Of a DNA stretch of 64,000 nucleotides, positions 1 through 7,567 are shown piece after piece; the stretch's first letter is position 1, and every line of letters starts with the position of its first letter. Below the pieces are notes generated by a model. That model was not told where the DNA came from, ran no database searches, and saw only the letters and a program-made list of their open reading frames with translations. Position numbers and translations under genes: made by a program. Source of the stretch: Stanieria cyanosphaera PCC 7437 (GTDB lineage: Bacteria; Cyanobacteriota; Cyanobacteriia; Cyanobacteriales; Xenococcaceae); contig NC_019749.1 in the NCBI RefSeq assembly GCF_000317575.1, forward strand, positions 44,588-108,587, in the 5' to 3' direction.

Positions 1-156
1 CGAGTTAATAAAACCAATCCTCAAGACTTATATGAAGCGGGGGCGAAACTAGCAGCAAACCAACAGTTTGAAGAGGCAATTTCCCAGTTCGATTTAGCAA
101 TAAAACTCGCTCCCGATTATCTACAGGCATATCAATATCGTGGCTTTTTATTATAA
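1..156 (+). CDS. TPR protein, C-terminal end of a partial or interrupted gene
   Basis: The window opens inside a reading frame (frame 1) that encodes a tetratricopeptide-repeat helix pair, with the typical pattern of an A-G-x-x-x-A turn followed by F-E-E-A-I and Q-F-D-L-A-I-K-L-A-P. TPR units mediate protein-protein contacts. The frame ends at a TAA at 154-156. The same frame continues beyond that stop into the next gene, and the residues just after it (G-Y-A-Y-R-A-K-A-D-F-E-R-V) look like the second half of another TPR helix. The TAA may therefore be a nonsense mutation or sequencing error (CAA to TAA) rather than a real end. The start lies outside the window. Confidence 0.6.
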   Translation, partial: RVNKTNPQDLYEAGAKLAANQQFEEAISQFDLAIKLAPDYLQAYQYRGFLL

Positions 157-159
157 AAA

Positions 160-822
160 TTGGGTTACGCCTATCGAGCTAAAGCCGATTTTGAGCGAGT
201 ACGACAATTACAACAACCTGCTTCCCCACCAACACCAAAGACTTCTCCTACCTACGAACGAATTGAATTTACTAACGATATTTACAACAAACCCATGACG
301 CAAAAATTAGACATCAATTGGGATAAAACAACATCCGTTGCCCAAAAAAAGATTTGGCTTGCCGTAGTTCTCAGTTTCTTTACAGGTATTGCCAGTTATA
401 CCTATACCGCACGTTATCGTGCCTTATTGATTAGTCTTAGTATGGTTTTTGGTTTCGGTATGGTTATGGCAGTAGAAAATGAAGATTCAGATATCTCATC
501 TGCTTGTGTCGGTATCTTTCTCCTAACTTCCCTGGTAGATAACGCTACCGCCATTCACCACAGTCGCGAAAAGCTCAAAATCAAACAACATTTTGAATCG
601 CAACAACACCAAAACTACTACCATACCAATCCTCAAGCTTTAAGAGTTACCTTATTGCGGTTGATTAAAAACCGAGAGCAAAGCACCGTAGCCGATTTAG
701 TAATTACCACGGGTGTCGATGCCGAGTTAGTTCGCAACCAACTTTTGGTACTACAACAACAGGATTTGATTACTGCTGAAAATCGCCTCGAAGATGGCGC
801 AATGGTTTATCGCTTGGTTTAA
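160..822 (+). CDS. Membrane protein with TM2-like hairpin and winged-helix-like C-terminus
   Basis: The frame is open from a TTG at 160 directly after the upstream TAA; an internal ATG at 295 would be the start if the stop is genuine. The first 20 residues continue a TPR. Residues about 65-130 hold two or three hydrophobic helices resembling a TM2-type hairpin (S-F-F-T-G-I-A-S-Y-T-Y-T). The last 60 residues (L-R-L-I-K-N-R...T-V-A-D-L-V...V-R-N-Q-L-L-V-L-Q-Q-Q-D-L-I) look like a winged-helix fold. It ends 2 bases before the next ORF, so the two are probably cotranscribed. I do not recognise a named family. It is probably the distal part of one TPR-membrane-wHTH protein together with the fragment at 1-156. 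Confidence 0.6.
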   Translation: MGYAYRAKADFERVRQLQQPASPPTPKTSPTYERIEFTNDIYNKPMTQKLDINWDKTTSVAQKKIWLAVVLSFFTGIASYTYTARYRALLISLSMVFGFGMVMAVENEDSDISSACVGIFLLTSLVDNATAIHHSREKLKIKQHFESQQHQNYYHTNPQALRVTLLRLIKNREQSTVADLVITTGVDAELVRNQLLVLQQQDLITAENRLEDGAMVYRLV

Positions 823-824
823 TT

Positions 825-1349
825 ATGACTCGACATCACTCTTATCTAACGTCAGTAGGATGGACGATACTGTATCTAGTTTATATCTGGTGGTTCGGGA
901 CGAGAATTATTATTCTCATCACTGGAGCGGTTATCATTCTACTCTTTAATTTTGATTCCCTCAAACAGTTGGTTAGAAGTTATTTATTGAAAGAGGGAAA
1001 CGATTTACTCAATACTAGAAACTTCCAACATCGTTTTAAAGCCACTAAACGCCTTCTCAATCGATCCGACTGCCAAAATGCGATCGCCACAGTTTTAGAA
1101 ACCCAAGAATTAGCCAGAGCGATCGCCCAATTACAACCTGCATCAATTCCCGAACTACTCGATACTTTACACGATGTTTTAAACGATGCGGAGAAAATCG
1201 CTCAAGCCAGTCAAGTTAAGCGACAAGTAAATAATTCCCAATCTGAATTAACTGCCAAGCAACATCTAGATAATTACCAACTACAACTCGAACGCAGACA
1301 TCAACAATTACAGCAGATTTACCACCAAATTCAACTAGATCGCCTGTAA
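825..1349 (+). CDS. Small membrane protein with a long helical tail
   Basis: This 174-residue protein has two closely spaced hydrophobic segments in residues 8-50 (V-G-W-T-I-L-Y-L-V-Y-I-W-W and I-I-I-L-I-T-G-A-V-I-I-L-L-F). A charged Q/L-rich region predicted to be helical or coiled coil follows to the end. The gene starts 3 bases after the upstream stop and probably forms an operon with it. I recognise no family. A membrane anchor with a cytoplasmic coiled coil suggests a scaffold role, which is inference only. HIP1 sites occur inside the gene (near 1080 and 1120). Confidence 0.6.
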   Translation: MTRHHSYLTSVGWTILYLVYIWWFGTRIIILITGAVIILLFNFDSLKQLVRSYLLKEGNDLLNTRNFQHRFKATKRLLNRSDCQNAIATVLETQELARAIAQLQPASIPELLDTLHDVLNDAEKIAQASQVKRQVNNSQSELTAKQHLDNYQLQLERRHQQLQQIYHQIQLDRL

Positions 1350-1489
1350 GATCATTTCGGTTTTTCGCTAAGCCACATTATTAATTCTTTTTAGCTCTTA
1401 GCCATTAGCTATTAGTTCCCGAACGCGATCTGTCTTAAGTAAAAGACAAAACCATATAATTTTTCTCTCTTTTCAACAAAACTAAAATC

Positions 1490-3244
1490 ATGTGGAAAAA
1501 AATTCCTTTCTTTTTCATAGTAGGAATCGCTTTGGCAATTTTATTTTTCAGCCATAAGGCGATCGTCGATTCCTTCGATAGTGCTTACAATAAACTACAA
1601 CGAGATATTCTCCCCCAGATTACTTACCAGGAAGATTTTGTCACCGACGCGATCGCTCGTACCTATAGCGTCACTAGCATCCCAGAGAGATTGCCCGAAC
1701 CCGAACAGTTTCCCCTCTACGGCGCAGACTCCAATCCCAATGAAAATGAGGTATATGTAGAAATTTGGTCGTCTTCGGAAAAAGCAAATCTGGAAAAAAC
1801 CACTCAAGGATGGTTGGCAGAAACTGCCGAAGAATTTAACCAACAGCAAATACAAGTAGACGGTAAAACCGTTCGAGTGGGTATTAGAAATATTCCTTCG
1901 ATTCTGGCATCCCAGATGATTACTGCGGGAAAAGGCAAGCCAGCAGGTTATACTCCTTCCAATAACTTTCCCCTTGCCATGTTAGAAAGCGAAGGAATTA
2001 AACCCATTGCCGTTGCCGATAGTCTCGTACCCAATACGGCGGGTTTGGTTCTTACCGATTCGGCTTATCGAGAGATTGCTGCTGAGGGAGAAGTTACGGA
2101 GCGTACAAGCCCCGCCCTCGACGGGCGGGGACAGCTCCTCACTTTCCCTACCGTCTTAAAAGCGATCGCATCGGGAAAACTAAAAGTCGGCTATCCCAAT
2201 CCCTATAGTAGTGCCAGTGGCTTGAACCTACTCTACAGTATCTTTACTACTGCTGCGGAACATCCCCTAACTTCCGCCGATCTCGATTCCCAGCAAGTTA
2301 AATCCGTCTTCGATCGCTTTCAGCAACAGGTTTACATTACTACTACTACCACTCTCGATTTACTGGAGATGTTTTTAGGGGATTCTAGTGAATTACAAGC
2401 ATTTCCTTTAGAATACCAAAACTATCTAGAACTGAAGCAAGTACCCGAATTTACCAATACTCAATTTATTCCCTTTGGCATCGTTCATAATAATCCCTTA
2501 GTTGGTTTTAGCTGGAATGATTCGCAAACTACAGCAGCCTTAGCTAAATTTGCCGATTTTGCCCAAACTTCTACCAGACAAGAACGAGCGAAAGAATTGG
2601 GTTTTATTGCCACTCCAGAATACACCGCCAACCGACTCCAACCGACTCCTACTGGGGAATTGATTTACCGAGTTCAATCCTTTTGGAAGCAAAACAAAGA
2701 CGGCGAACAGCCAGTATTTTTAATGGCAGTTGTCGATACTTCGGGTTCGATGGAAGGTGCGCCCTTACAGGCAGTCAAAGAAGGCTTGCAAATGGCAAGT
2801 CGCGAAGTCAATCGCGGTAATTACGTCGGGTTGATTACTTTTAGCGACACTCCCGTATATCGAGTCGAATTAGCTCCTTGGGATACCCTACAACAGCAAA
2901 AATTTCTCGCAGCTAGCGATCGCCTTTATGCCGATAACGGTACTGCCATGTACGACGGAATGATGTTGGGCTTACAAGAATTAATGGCACAAAAACAAAC
3001 CCATCCCAACGGACGCTTTTATCTATTGGTTCTCACCGATGGCAATACCAATCAAGGTTTTCAGTTTGCCGAAGTCGAAGACATTTTGAAATACGCTGGG
3101 GTTCGTTACTATCCCATCGCTTACGGAGATGTCAATCGTTCCGAACTCAACGAGATCGCGCTTTTAGGAGAATCTTTTGTCAAATCGGGTACTCCTCAAG
3201 ATATTCAGTTACTACTCAAAGATATTTTCCAAATCGGTATTTAG
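1490..3244 (+). CDS. Substrate-binding and von Willebrand factor A domain protein
   Basis: An N-terminal hydrophobic segment (residues 5-22) acts as a signal anchor. Residues about 75-400 look like a periplasmic solute-binding fold (V-Y-V-E-I-W-S-S-S, A-G-L-V-L, L-K-V-G-Y-P-N-P-Y-S-S-A-S-G-L). A vWA domain follows with the metal-ion site D416-x-S418-x-S420, a T in L-I-T-F-S-D, and the late L-T-D-G-N-T-N strand. Extracytoplasmic SBP-vWA proteins of about 580 residues are known in bacteria and are thought to bind ligands or partners through Mg2+; the partner here is unknown. The next ORF follows after 18 bases. A 21-bp GC hairpin at 2110-2130 lies in frame between the two halves of the SBP region. 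Confidence 0.85.
   Translation: MWKKIPFFFIVGIALAILFFSHKAIVDSFDSAYNKLQRDILPQITYQEDFVTDAIARTYSVTSIPERLPEPEQFPLYGADSNPNENEVYVEIWSSSEKANLEKTTQGWLAETAEEFNQQQIQVDGKTVRVGIRNIPSILASQMITAGKGKPAGYTPSNNFPLAMLESEGIKPIAVADSLVPNTAGLVLTDSAYREIAAEGEVTERTSPALDGRGQLLTFPTVLKAIASGKLKVGYPNPYSSASGLNLLYSIFTTAAEHPLTSADLDSQQVKSVFDRFQQQVYITTTTTLDLLEMFLGDSSELQAFPLEYQNYLELKQVPEFTNTQFIPFGIVHNNPLVGFSWNDSQTTAALAKFADFAQTSTRQERAKELGFIATPEYTANRLQPTPTGELIYRVQSFWKQNKDGEQPVFLMAVVDTSGSMEGAPLQAVKEGLQMASREVNRGNYVGLITFSDTPVYRVELAPWDTLQQQKFLAASDRLYADNGTAMYDGMMLGLQELMAQKQTHPNGRFYLLVLTDGNTNQGFQFAEVEDILKYAGVRYYPIAYGDVNRSELNEIALLGESFVKSGTPQDIQLLLKDIFQIGI
2110..2130. repeat. Perfect GC hairpin repeat inside the vWA gene
   Basis: CCCCGCCC, a 5-base loop TCGAC, then GGGCGGGG form a perfect 8-bp stem. 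The element sits within the open frame of the SBP-vWA gene and adds roughly a dozen residues without breaking it. It resembles other short GC hairpins scattered in this window and stands out against the AT-rich codons around it. Confidence 0.8.
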
Positions 3245-3262
3245 TCTTTACCTCCAATAACC

Positions 3263-3628
3263 ATGAAACTCAATTCCTATCAAAAATTAGGACTCGGCTT
3301 TATCTGCTTGCTTAGCGCAGGTTACATCATTAACTCTCTATTACCACCACCTTCGATTGTCGTACTGATCGATACCAGTTATTGTCAGAACGAAAAATGG
3401 CAACAGGTAAGCCAAAGATACGAACAATTATACAATCGCGATCGCCGTCGGCAACTCAAAATAGAATCGGTAATTCTCGCCAACAGTCTCGGTACAGAAG
3501 AGATCGTACCGTCACCTCCTCCCAGTGCGATCGCTAAATTAGCTACTTTTGGAACTTCAGCAGAAGAATTAGATCAAAAACTACAATTCAGCCAGATTCA
3601 GACCGAAATTCTGACTTGTCCGCCCTAA
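3263..3628 (+). CDS. Small membrane-anchored protein with a vWA-like first strand
   Basis: This 121-residue product starts with an N-terminal hydrophobic segment (residues 8-27), followed by Pro-rich P-P-P and a strand V-V-L-I-D-T-S that resembles the first beta strand and metal-site Asp of a vWA fold. The third metal-site residue is absent and the rest of a vWA domain is missing. It is therefore either a truncated paralogue of the upstream gene or a separate small protein. It lies 18 bases downstream of the SBP-vWA gene on the same strand. The C-terminus contains a second Pro run (P-S-P-P-P-S). No firm function can be assigned. Confidence 0.55.
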   Translation: MKLNSYQKLGLGFICLLSAGYIINSLLPPPSIVVLIDTSYCQNEKWQQVSQRYEQLYNRDRRRQLKIESVILANSLGTEEIVPSPPPSAIAKLATFGTSAEELDQKLQFSQIQTEILTCPP

Positions 3629-3785
3629 ATTTATAGCTAAGTAATGGCAATTTATTTCTTTTGATTTACTGCCATTTACCGCTTCAACTCTTTATTCCAA
3701 TGCTATTTGTTTTTATTTTGGGCTTTTTTATCCTTTAAGCAATAAGCCAAGAAAGCTTATTTCAAACCACAACCAGGATAGGCTC

Positions 3786-3938
3786 ATGAACTGGAAAGCT
3801 ATTTTTATCGGCATAATTTGCGAGATTACTTTTAATTTATTAGGTATAGATGAACTAATCGATGTCGCTCAATATGTCGAAACAAAATCTCTCCAGTCTC
3901 CTGCAATCGCACTAATTACTACCAACCAAATAATTTAA
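3786..3938 (+). CDS. Short hydrophobic ORF, 50 aa
   Basis: ATG at 3786 is preceded by AGGA and opens a 50-residue frame with a hydrophobic N-terminus (N-W-K-A-I-F-I-G-I-I-C-E-I-T-F-N-L-L-G). It ends 10 bases before the next ATG, and its stop codon lies inside the strong Shine-Dalgarno (AAGGAGA) of that gene. The tight spacing suggests it is translated as the leader gene of the small exported-protein cluster. No family is recognised. Confidence 0.4.
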   Translation: MNWKAIFIGIICEITFNLLGIDELIDVAQYVETKSLQSPAIALITTNQII

Positions 3939-3948
3939 GGAGAAATCA

Positions 3949-4317
3949 ATGAACTTAAGATTATTGCCACTAATTATAAGTCTGCCCCTATTACCTTCAA
4001 TTTTAATCGATCCCGCTAGCGCACAATGCGTTCAATCCCATACTGGAGTCCAACTCGATATTTCTAAAAACCATCATACCCGACAGAGTAACGAGGTCGA
4101 GATGAGTAGTAATCCCTCTTGTTCTGGCAATACCAGTTCTAGCAGTAGTACTCAAACCAATCTTGGCGGTGAGGGAGCTACCCAAACTCAACGTGCCAGA
4201 CATTCTCATAGTAGTTCTTCACCCAATCCCAGTGGTGTCAATGCACCCACGATTCAAAATAGTGTAGTCGTTCCCGTTCCCGTCGAAACTCCCGACACGT
4301 CAATCGATTTTCCCTAA
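3949..4317 (+). CDS. Exported Ser/Asn/Thr-rich small protein
   Basis: A strong ribosome-binding site (AAGGAGAAATCA) precedes the ATG. The first 25 residues form a clear signal peptide (L-L-P-L-I-I-S-L-P-L-L-P...A-S-A-Q). The mature part is low-complexity, rich in S, N, T and G (S-S-S-S-S-T-Q-T-N-L-G-G), with two Cys residues. It is followed by two more genes of the same build (signal peptide, short mature chain). This suggests a cell-surface or secreted cluster. Function is unknown. Confidence 0.6.
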   Translation: MNLRLLPLIISLPLLPSILIDPASAQCVQSHTGVQLDISKNHHTRQSNEVEMSSNPSCSGNTSSSSSTQTNLGGEGATQTQRARHSHSSSSPNPSGVNAPTIQNSVVVPVPVETPDTSIDFP

Positions 4318-4345
4318 CTAACAGTTTTTGAATTTTTAGTAACAA

Positions 4346-4398
4346 TAAAGTGGGTGTAATTTTAAAAATGAATAATTTAATTAAACTTGCCCACTTTG
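4346..4398. other. Inverted repeat AAAGTGGG/CCCACTTT between exported-protein genes
   Basis: AAAGTGGG at 4346-4353 and CCCACTTT at 4391-4398 can pair across a 37-base AT-rich loop in the spacer between two small exported-protein genes. It could lower read-through or protect the upstream message. The support is the pairing only. Confidence 0.3.
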
Positions 4399-4421
4399 AC
4401 TAAATTTACTCAGTTAAGATC

Positions 4422-4874
4422 GTGTTAAAAATAGCTCTAGTTTTGATTTTTAGTTGGTTACTATTTTCTTATTTAATTTCAACTTCTTTCGCACAGTCTG
4501 CCATATTCGCTTCCAATAATAATTTTCAAAAAAGTTTGATAAACCGCCAAACTTCCTATCAAGAAAATACAATTAGTTTGAGCAAACAAGAACTACAACA
4601 GCCTTTGTACTTAAAAATTAAAACGAGCGATACTACTATTTTATCTGGAAAAATATCATTCAAAAAACGTACTATCGTACCTTTGAAAAATAATCTTAAT
4701 CTCGATTTATCTACTTTGCTACTACCTGGAAAAAATGAGATCGAGCTAATTGGCAATTACACACCAATTAATAATTCAATTTCGATAGAAATCCAAGGAA
4801 AAACGACTAGTATATCTACTTCGACAGCAGGAAGTGGCATCTTACAACAAAAGCTAATTATCGATGTTTATTAA
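4422..4874 (+). CDS. Exported small protein with beta-rich mature domain
   Basis: The start is GTG at 4422, giving V/M-L-K-I-A-L-V-L-I-F-S-W-L-L-F and a signal peptide ending near T-S-F-A-Q. The 125-residue mature part alternates hydrophobic and polar residues (L-Y-L-K-I-K, I-S-F-K-K-R-T-I-V-P-L, S-I-S-I-E-I-Q-G-K), as in beta-sandwich surface domains. No Cys or known catalytic motif is present. It sits between two other exported small proteins on the same strand. Family not recognised. Confidence 0.55.
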   Translation: MLKIALVLIFSWLLFSYLISTSFAQSAIFASNNNFQKSLINRQTSYQENTISLSKQELQQPLYLKIKTSDTTILSGKISFKKRTIVPLKNNLNLDLSTLLLPGKNEIELIGNYTPINNSISIEIQGKTTSISTSTAGSGILQQKLIIDVY

Positions 4875-4894
4875 AAAAATAATTCTCATCTATT

Positions 4895-5320
4895 ATGCTC
4901 GCACGCTCTCGTTTCTTTTTATATTTTGCTACTCTATTTCTTTTTTCTTGTTACTCGCTCGAGCCTCTTTTGGCTCAATCTACCGAGCAGAGTACGACGA
5001 ATAATTCTCAAGTTAGCGGGGATTCAAACAATGTCATTCAAATTCCCAATCAAAATAATGCTCAAAATCACAACAACAATGAAATCGATCTTTCTTATCT
5101 CGTTCCTTTAGTCGCTCCTCCCAATACGGAAAATGATTTTGGTTTTAATTTGTCTGTAGGGGTAGATAGCTCTCAAACTACTGTATATATGGGTATTGTT
5201 TTTCAACCTGGAAGAACCGAAACCCATCAAACTAGAATAAAACATTTGGAGCGACAGATTAAATTGTTAGAAATTCAAGCTCAAATTGCAGAAGCTAAAC
5301 TTAAACTATTGCCAAAATAA
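4895..5320 (+). CDS. Exported small protein with Asn/Gln-rich middle and C-terminal coiled coil
   Basis: The signal peptide spans residues 1-28 (F-F-L-Y-F-A-T-L-F-L-F-S-C...L-L-A-Q). The next 40 residues are rich in S, N, Q and T. A short beta region follows (N-L-S-V-G-V-D-S-S-Q-T-T-V-Y-M-G-I), then a final 30-residue helix with heptad spacing (L-E-R-Q-I-K-L-L-E-I-Q-A-Q-I-A-E-A-K-L-K-L-L). The C-terminal helix could mediate oligomerisation or contact with a partner from the same cluster. A hairpin that could be a terminator follows at 5342. I do not recognise the family. Confidence 0.55.
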   Translation: MLARSRFFLYFATLFLFSCYSLEPLLAQSTEQSTTNNSQVSGDSNNVIQIPNQNNAQNHNNNEIDLSYLVPLVAPPNTENDFGFNLSVGVDSSQTTVYMGIVFQPGRTETHQTRIKHLERQIKLLEIQAQIAEAKLKLLPK

Positions 5321-5341
5321 ATTAAATATTTTTTATTTAAG

Positions 5342-5383
5342 AAATTCTCCATTACCGCCCTTGTATAGTAATGGAGAAATTTT
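5342..5383 (+). terminator. Probable terminator hairpin after exported-protein cluster
   Basis: AAATTCTCCATTAC and GTAATGGAGAAATTT form a nearly perfect 14-bp stem around a 13-base loop, directly downstream of the last exported-protein gene and ending in a short T tract. The position fits the end of the 3.9-5.3 kb transcript. Confidence 0.55.
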
Positions 5384-5718
5384 GGTCGGTAGGGGCTATA
5401 ATCTTTATAAATCAATGGTTTTGGATTTATAAATAAAATACTGTCGCGATCGCTTATGATGATAATGAGTAAATTTTAGCTAGTGTCCCGCTTTAATCCT
5501 TTACTGGGACAGTTTTTTCTGAAGCTCTTGCTATATATCTATTACAGACGCTGTTAACTACAATGTCCAATCATTAAAAGTGGGACAGTTGCTCTCAAAA
5601 AATCTCTTAGCGACCAAAATTTCTCTTCTGCTAAACAAAGGCGGAATTGAATGAAGCAGCAGCAGAAATTGAAGCCAAGTCTTCAAATTCAGAAGAATAG
5701 GAAATAGGAGGTAGCAGT
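5384..5718. other. Gene-free stretch with a second terminator-like hairpin
   Basis: No convincing gene is present. TGTCCC at 5484-5489 pairs with GGGACA at 5506-5511 and is followed by TTTTTT, a terminator-like shape. The string GGGACAGTT recurs near 5582. A HIP1 octamer lies near 5448. Just before the next gene, AGGAGGT near 5707 is a strong ribosome-binding site for the short antitoxin remnant. Confidence 0.45.
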
Positions 5719-5910
5719 ATGATAGAAGTAAATCTTAGAGAAGCAAGCATTGGTAATGTTTTTGCCGATTTAAACATTCCAAAGCCATCGCTTAATCTGA
5801 CTAAAGGTAATCTAGATAGCTTAAATTGCGATCGCCTGTTTAAGTTTTTAAATTTGCTGGGTTGCGATATTAAACAAACTAAATTTATTAAATCGACTAC
5901 ATTCCCATAG
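5719..5910 (+). pseudogene. XRE/HigA-type antitoxin remnant lacking its HTH core
   Basis: The 63 residues begin G-N-V-F-A-D-L-N-I-P and end D-R-L-F-K-F-L-N-L-L-G-C-D-I. These match the two ends of small XRE-type antitoxins found beside HigB/RelE toxins, where about 40 helix-turn-helix residues normally lie between. Here the middle is only about 20 residues and has no HTH pattern, so the gene looks internally deleted. It retains an excellent ribosome-binding site. No toxin gene is adjacent. Its 3' end overlaps the opposite-strand gene by 14 bases. Confidence 0.5.
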
Positions 5911-6439
5911 AATCGTGGTCTGAGACATCAATTTGATAGCGAATCAAATAGGTTTCAATATGCTGGTCTATCTCGAAATCATATTCAGGTAAATGAAGCA
6001 GGATAATCTGCTCCCAGAATTCAATCATCATTGGTTCGATTGCCTCAAAAGCAAAGCGAAGGGTAAATTCAACTAACTCCTGGGAGTTTACTTCCTCTCC
6101 AAACAACCGCGTCCTTAAATGGGCTGTTTGGCGGTAAATATCGAGGTTTTTAATAATATAGCCAGTTGATTTTCTCAGTACCTCTGGAAGACGAGGAAAA
6201 GCAATTTGGGATGAATAGCCGTGTATCAGTTCGATTGCCCGCAAGTCTTCCATTTCTGTTTCTGCTTCCACTTCTAGTATGTGTCCACGAATTATTAGTT
6301 CGGCAGCAGCAATTGAATCTAAAAATGCCAATGGAATCAAAATCTCAGAATTACAATCCTCTAAAGTCACTTCCGCTACTGCTTTGCCTAGCTTTTTCAT
6401 CCCAAAAAAAATTAAGTTTTGAGCAGCAGCAGCATTCAT
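5897..6439 (-). CDS. Uncharacterised 180-aa soluble protein
   Basis: The frame starts M-N-A-A-A-A-Q-N-L-I-F-F-G-M-K-K-L-G-K-A and is acidic and mostly helical in appearance (A-E-L-I-I-R-G-H-I-L-E-V-E-A-E-T-E-M-E-D-L). There is no signal peptide or membrane segment. The gene runs opposite to its neighbours, with its start 114 bases from the divergent methylase gene. I recognise no family. It may be a restriction-system or plasmid accessory gene by position only. Confidence 0.45.
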   Translation of the reverse strand: MNAAAAQNLIFFGMKKLGKAVAEVTLEDCNSEILIPLAFLDSIAAAELIIRGHILEVEAETEMEDLRAIELIHGYSSQIAFPRLPEVLRKSTGYIIKNLDIYRQTAHLRTRLFGEEVNSQELVEFTLRFAFEAIEPMMIEFWEQIILLHLPEYDFEIDQHIETYLIRYQIDVSDHDSMGM

Positions 6440-6553
6440 AGTTGTTTAAAAAATCAATTTTTTGGTATTATTGTACTAGTAAATTAAGACATTCTACCTT
6501 GTGCTTATCTTTAGAGATGATACCTTTAATTAGTGGACACCACATCTTAAACA

Positions 6554-7567
6554 ATGCCAGATAATACTGCTGCCAAACTGCCTCAAGCTAAGAAAAACGG
6601 TGCGACCCCGCGTCGGCGTAAGACGCAAACGGGGCGTTCAAGCTCTGGAACTTGTTTTCAGAGTCAGCCCCTTGGGAACGCGCACCAAGGCAAAAAAACA
6701 TACAAGCACAACGTTCTCGCGCAACCATTCCTGAAATGGGCTGGCGGGAAACGGCAGCTTTTACCTGCCATTCAAGAGTATGTCCCTCACAAATTCACTC
6801 AATATTACGAACCTTTTGTTGGTGCGGGTGCGGTATTGTTCTCCCTACAGCCAAAAAAAAGCGTCATCAACGATACCAATGGAGAGCTTATCAATTGTTA
6901 TCACGTAATTAAAGACAATCCTGAAGAGCTACTAGAATTGTGTCAACAACATCAGAAGAAAAACTCTAAAGAGCATTATTATTGGTTGCGAGAACAAGAT
7001 CGCAAAAACGATTTTAAGGATAAAAGTGCTGTAGAGCGGGCTGCCAGAATCATTTATCTCAACAAAACTTGTTTTAATGGTTTATTTCGCGTCAACAGTA
7101 GTGGTCAATTCAACGTGCCTTATGGCAACTACTCTAACCCTGTAATTGCCGACCCTGCGGTCATTAGGTCGGTCAGTGCCTATCTCAATCGAAGAGATGT
7201 CAAAATCATCGAAGGCGATTTTGCTAAGGCGGTAGCTACCGCAAAGAAAGGAGCTTTTATTTATTTCGATCCACCCTATCATCCAATTTCTGACACTTCA
7301 TCTTTTACTGGTTATAGTGTTAATGGGTTTGGAGAAGAAGAGCAGATTAGACTGAAAAAAGTCTGTGACAAATTAACCGAGCGTGGTTGTCAGGTACTAG
7401 TAAGCAATTCCTCTGCTACTTTTATCAAAGAACTTTATTCTGACCCTAAGTATGAGATTGTAGAGGTTAAAGCTTCTAGGGCGATTAACGCGGTGGCATC
7501 AAAACGGGGCAGAATCAACGAACTGCTAATCCATAACAGATATGACCGCAAACCAGTCAAAGAATGA
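6554..7567 (+). CDS. D12-class (Dam-type) adenine-specific DNA methyltransferase
   Basis: The SAM-binding motif F-L-K-W-A-G-G-K-R is at residues 59-67, followed by Y-Y-E-P-F-V-G-A-G-A-V-L-F. The catalytic motif D-P-P-Y is at 239-242. This order is that of alpha-group D12 enzymes such as Dam and M.DpnII, which transfer methyl to adenine N6, usually in GATC-like sites. The gene overlaps the following nuclease gene by 26 bases, which fits a restriction-modification operon. The first 58 residues are unlike the family: residues 16-44 derive from an 88-bp repeat (6599-6686) inserted in frame ahead of the catalytic domain. An alternative start after the repeat is not obvious. Confidence 0.88.
   Translation: MPDNTAAKLPQAKKNGATPRRRKTQTGRSSSGTCFQSQPLGNAHQGKKTYKHNVLAQPFLKWAGGKRQLLPAIQEYVPHKFTQYYEPFVGAGAVLFSLQPKKSVINDTNGELINCYHVIKDNPEELLELCQQHQKKNSKEHYYWLREQDRKNDFKDKSAVERAARIIYLNKTCFNGLFRVNSSGQFNVPYGNYSNPVIADPAVIRSVSAYLNRRDVKIIEGDFAKAVATAKKGAFIYFDPPYHPISDTSSFTGYSVNGFGEEEQIRLKKVCDKLTERGCQVLVSNSSATFIKELYSDPKYEIVEVKASRAINAVASKRGRINELLIHNRYDRKPVKE
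6599..6686. repeat. Dispersed repeat with GGTGCG...CGCACC ends inside methylase gene
   Basis: The element starts GGTGCGACCCCGCG and ends GGGAACGCGCACC, so its ends are inverted copies. The same ends occur in a shorter element at 13561-13603. It contributes Arg/Ser/Thr-rich residues to the methylase N-terminus without shifting the frame. Confidence 0.7.
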
